DNA from: an uncultured Gammaproteobacteria bacterium
GTDB taxonomy: Bacteria; Pseudomonadota; Gammaproteobacteria; Steroidobacterales; JABDMI01
DNA: 6,474 bases
Reading direction: 5' to 3'
NCBI GenBank assembly: GCA_938039225.1
Contig: CALHVH010000118.1
Span: forward strand, 1-6,474
Within the stretch, counting starts at the first letter, position 1, and each line of letters begins with the position of its first letter. Shown piece after piece: positions 4,159 through 6,474 of the stretch. Both the position numbers and the translations under genes were made by a program. Below the pieces are notes generated by a model. That model saw nothing but the letters and a program-made list of their open reading frames with translations. It had not been told where the DNA came from and did no database searches.

Positions 4159-6474
4159 TTAAGGCAGGCGTTTTATATGACTTAAAAATTCTTGAGGTTT
4201 TTTAAAGCCATATAAACGCATTGCACGAACTTCTTGGCCACTGGTATCGTAAAATAACATGGCAGGTGGTCCAGGAACTTTGAGTGTTTGCATTAAGTTT
4301 TTATCAACGTCGTCATTGGGGGTGACGTCGGCTTGTAGTAAAACCCAATCAGCAAACTCATCCAGCACTTCAATTTCGTTCAACGTGTACTTTTCCATTT
4401 CCTTACAGGCAACGCACCAATCGGCGTAAAAGTCTAAAAAGACTTTTTGATTATTTGCAGAGGCAATGCTTACTTCACGCTCTAAATCGGCAACCGACTT
4501 AATTCGCTTAAACTGAATTTCTCTATGCTCAACCGAGCTACTGGAGAAATTGCTTAGCGGTTTGAGAGGGTCTTTGGCACCGGTCATGCCACCAATAAAT
4601 AAGAGTGCCGCATACAACATGGCAATAAAGCCTAGGCCTTTAAACAGTTGTGACATTAAAGAGCTATCATTAGGCAAGGCTTTAAATGCACCGGCAAATA
4701 CGGCGGTCAATACGGCTAATAAACCCCACAGGAATAAAGTGATATGGTCAGGAATAATGCGTGCCAACATCCAAATGGCTAAACCTAACATCAGTAAGCC
4801 AAAGAAGTTTTTCACGTGATCCATCCAGCCGCCAGCCTTAGGTAAGAGTTTGCCCATTGAGGTACCAAATATTACTAAAGGTACTCCCATGCCTATGGCG
4901 AGCGAGAACAGAGCCAGTCCACCACGGAATACATCGCCGTGATCAGCAATCACAATTAAAGCCGCTGAAAGTGGTGGTGTTACACAGGGTCCTACAATTA
5001 AGGCCGATAAAACGCCCATGATTGCTGCACCAACATAGCTGCCACTTTCTTGTTTGTTGCTGATTTGCGAGAGTTTGTTTTGTATGGAGGCTGGCATTTC
5101 TAAAGTAAATAAGCCAAACATTGATAAGGCAAAAACCACAAACAACAAGCTGAACAAAATAATAATCACTGGGTGTTGGAAGGCCGCCTGCATGTTTTGT
5201 CCAAGCAAAGCAGTGGCTACACCAGCAAGCGTAAATACCAAGGCCATGGCTAATACATAGATGACCGATAAGTTCAGTGCCTTACGAGTCGAGACTTGTT
5301 TATCATCACTACCCGCTCCAGTGATAATGCCTGAGAGAATAGGAACCATTGGTAGTACGCACGGCGTAAAGGTCAGAGCAAGACCAAACACAAAAAAGCT
5401 GGCAATGGTAATCCATAGACTTCCACCTAAAATTTTACTCGCCAGCCCATCATGTTCAGATACGCTAAGTTGAGCTGAGTTTTGAGGACTACTTACTATA
5501 TTCGCTACTTCATCAGGGTTGGCCGCACTGCCAGCGGGTAAATTAATCTTAAGTGAGGTCGTTGAAGGCGGGTAACAGATACTGTTTTCTTTACAGCCTT
5601 GATAATCAGCAACTAAAGTAAAGCTTGTGGCATTGGCAGGGCGTTCTGTAATCGGAATCAGTATATTCGCCATTCCAAAATACACCGGAGTAAGGCCAAA
5701 AATTTCATCGTCTTTCATTTTGGCGTCTGGGAATATTGGTGTGCCTAATTGTATGTTTGGATTATCACTTGTGAAGCTCAACTTATCTTTATACAAATAA
5801 TAAGTTTCTTCTGAATACCAATTGGCTTGTAGATAACCATTGTCGTTGACATCCATAGACAGTTGAAAGGCTTGGTCAACAGGAAGAATATCGTCTTCGC
5901 CACCATCGATAGAATCACCACCAAATATATCAATAAAACTAGCGGTTTCGGATTCGCTTTGTTGTGGTTCATTATCAAGCTGATCTATTTGAGAGTTTAC
6001 AACGGCAGCGCTTTTATCTTTATAACTTTGTGGAGCACTTGCAAAGGCTTCATCAATCAAAGAAGCGGTATTGCGTTCTTCTTCAGGAATGGGTGTGCCT
6101 ACATAGTTAATACCACCTTTAGGATTAAGCACGGCATTACGAGTTGTAGGTGGGTAACAAATTCCATCGGTTAAACAGCCTTGAAAGCTGTAAGTAAACA
6201 CAATATTTTTGGCACTGCGGTTTTTGATGCTAAACGGAATACGTATTTCTAGATCTTGGTCATACACAAAGGTATCGCCAATAAACTCATCGTATTTACT
6301 TTTGGCTTCCGGTAAAGCTACCTTGCCAATTTTAATATTGTCATCACCATCAAATTTAAAAGCGTGTTGATACATATAGTAGTCATCACGCATGCCAAAC
6401 TTAAGCGAAATTTCTTTGCCTTCAATTTCTACCGTATGCGGAAAGGCGTTGTCCACTGGCAAGGGGTCAAGTGC
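4159..6474 (-). CDS. dsbD: Thiol:disulfide interchange protein DsbD with two N-terminal alpha domains (5' end outside window)
   Basis: Inner-membrane reductase passing electrons from cytoplasmic thioredoxin to periplasmic thioredoxin-like proteins. The frame is open to the window edge (771 codons seen), so signal peptide and start are missing; the in-frame TTG at 6462 lies inside domain one. Order, numbered from the first complete codon: nDsbD 1 (about 5-118) with LPVDNAF and the pair C100/C106 in QGCLTDGICYPP; acidic, Ser/Gln-rich linker (about 119-194); nDsbD 2 (about 196-313) with LPVDQAF and C294/C300 in QGCKENSICYPP; a membrane domain of about eight helices (350-632) with C372 in FTPCVLP and C497 in GPCVTPPLS; a C-terminal thioredoxin domain (about 650-771) with C687/C690 in YADWCVACKEMEKYT. 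E. coli DsbD has 565 residues and one nDsbD; this one would be near 800. All cysteine pairs are intact, so it should be functional. It lies directly upstream of the TlpA-like gene. Confidence 0.96.
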   Translation of the reverse strand, partial: ALDPLPVDNAFPHTVEIEGKEISLKFGMRDDYYMYQHAFKFDGDDNIKIGKVALPEAKSKYDEFIGDTFVYDQDLEIRIPFSIKNRSAKNIVFTYSFQGCLTDGICYPPTTRNAVLNPKGGINYVGTPIPEEERNTASLIDEAFASAPQSYKDKSAAVVNSQIDQLDNEPQQSESETASFIDIFGGDSIDGGEDDILPVDQAFQLSMDVNDNGYLQANWYSEETYYLYKDKLSFTSDNPNIQLGTPIFPDAKMKDDEIFGLTPVYFGMANILIPITERPANATSFTLVADYQGCKENSICYPPSTTSLKINLPAGSAANPDEVANIVSSPQNSAQLSVSEHDGLASKILGGSLWITIASFFVFGLALTFTPCVLPMVPILSGIITGAGSDDKQVSTRKALNLSVIYVLAMALVFTLAGVATALLGQNMQAAFQHPVIIILFSLLFVVFALSMFGLFTLEMPASIQNKLSQISNKQESGSYVGAAIMGVLSALIVGPCVTPPLSAALIVIADHGDVFRGGLALFSLAIGMGVPLVIFGTSMGKLLPKAGGWMDHVKNFFGLLMLGLAIWMLARIIPDHITLFLWGLLAVLTAVFAGAFKALPNDSSLMSQLFKGLGFIAMLYAALLFIGGMTGAKDPLKPLSNFSSSSVEHREIQFKRIKSVADLEREVSIASANNQKVFLDFYADWCVACKEMEKYTLNEIEVLDEFADWVLLQADVTPNDDVDKNLMQTLKVPGPPAMLFYDTSGQEVRAMRLYGFKKPQEFLSHIKRLP

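Noticed and set aside
5863..6174. Plus-strand open frame of 103 codons
   Set aside because: It is antisense to the dsbD linker and both nDsbD regions. The minus-strand frame has conserved motifs throughout and this one has none.
4159..6462. TTG at 6462 as the dsbD start
   Set aside because: The frame stays open to the window edge, and this TTG falls inside the first nDsbD motif (L of LPVDNAF). A start here would leave no signal peptide for a periplasmic domain.

Overview
The window holds six genes, all on the minus strand. They read from right to left as dsbD (5' end cut off by the window edge) - tlpA-like thioredoxin - aroQ - accB - accC - prmA (3' end cut off by the window edge). No RNA gene, mobile element or CRISPR array is visible, and no plus-strand reading frame looks real. 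The order dipZ/dsbD - aroQ - accB - accC - prmA is a well-known chromosomal arrangement in gammaproteobacteria such as Pseudomonas. The proteins are E. coli-like in every family, and the DNA is moderately AT-rich. I infer a free-living, probably aquatic gammaproteobacterium of lowish GC content, but I cannot name the genus from sequence alone.

Right part (3535-6474): periplasmic thiol-disulfide chemistry. A DsbD-type transmembrane reductase moves electrons from cytoplasmic thioredoxin to the periplasm. It is followed 24 bases later by a membrane-anchored TlpA-family thioredoxin, a plausible electron acceptor. This DsbD has two consecutive periplasmic alpha (nDsbD) domains instead of one, each with its own cysteine pair. 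That is the most unusual feature of the window.

Middle (2358-3534): aroQ makes 3-dehydroshikimate in the shikimate pathway. It is preceded by the longest gene-free stretch (142 bases), which contains an imperfect direct repeat and a possible extended -10 promoter. accB (biotin carboxyl carrier protein) follows, then a 97-base gap with a perfect 16-bp palindrome and a TATAAT box ahead of accC. accB and accC form the biotin carboxylase half of acetyl-CoA carboxylase, the first committed step of fatty acid synthesis.

Left part (1-983): prmA encodes the ribosomal protein L11 methyltransferase. Its reading frame continues past the family's usual C-terminus to the window edge. The region is mostly ordinary core genome. 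The interest lies in the DsbD architecture, the added thioredoxin gene, the PrmA tail and the small regulatory-looking elements between genes.
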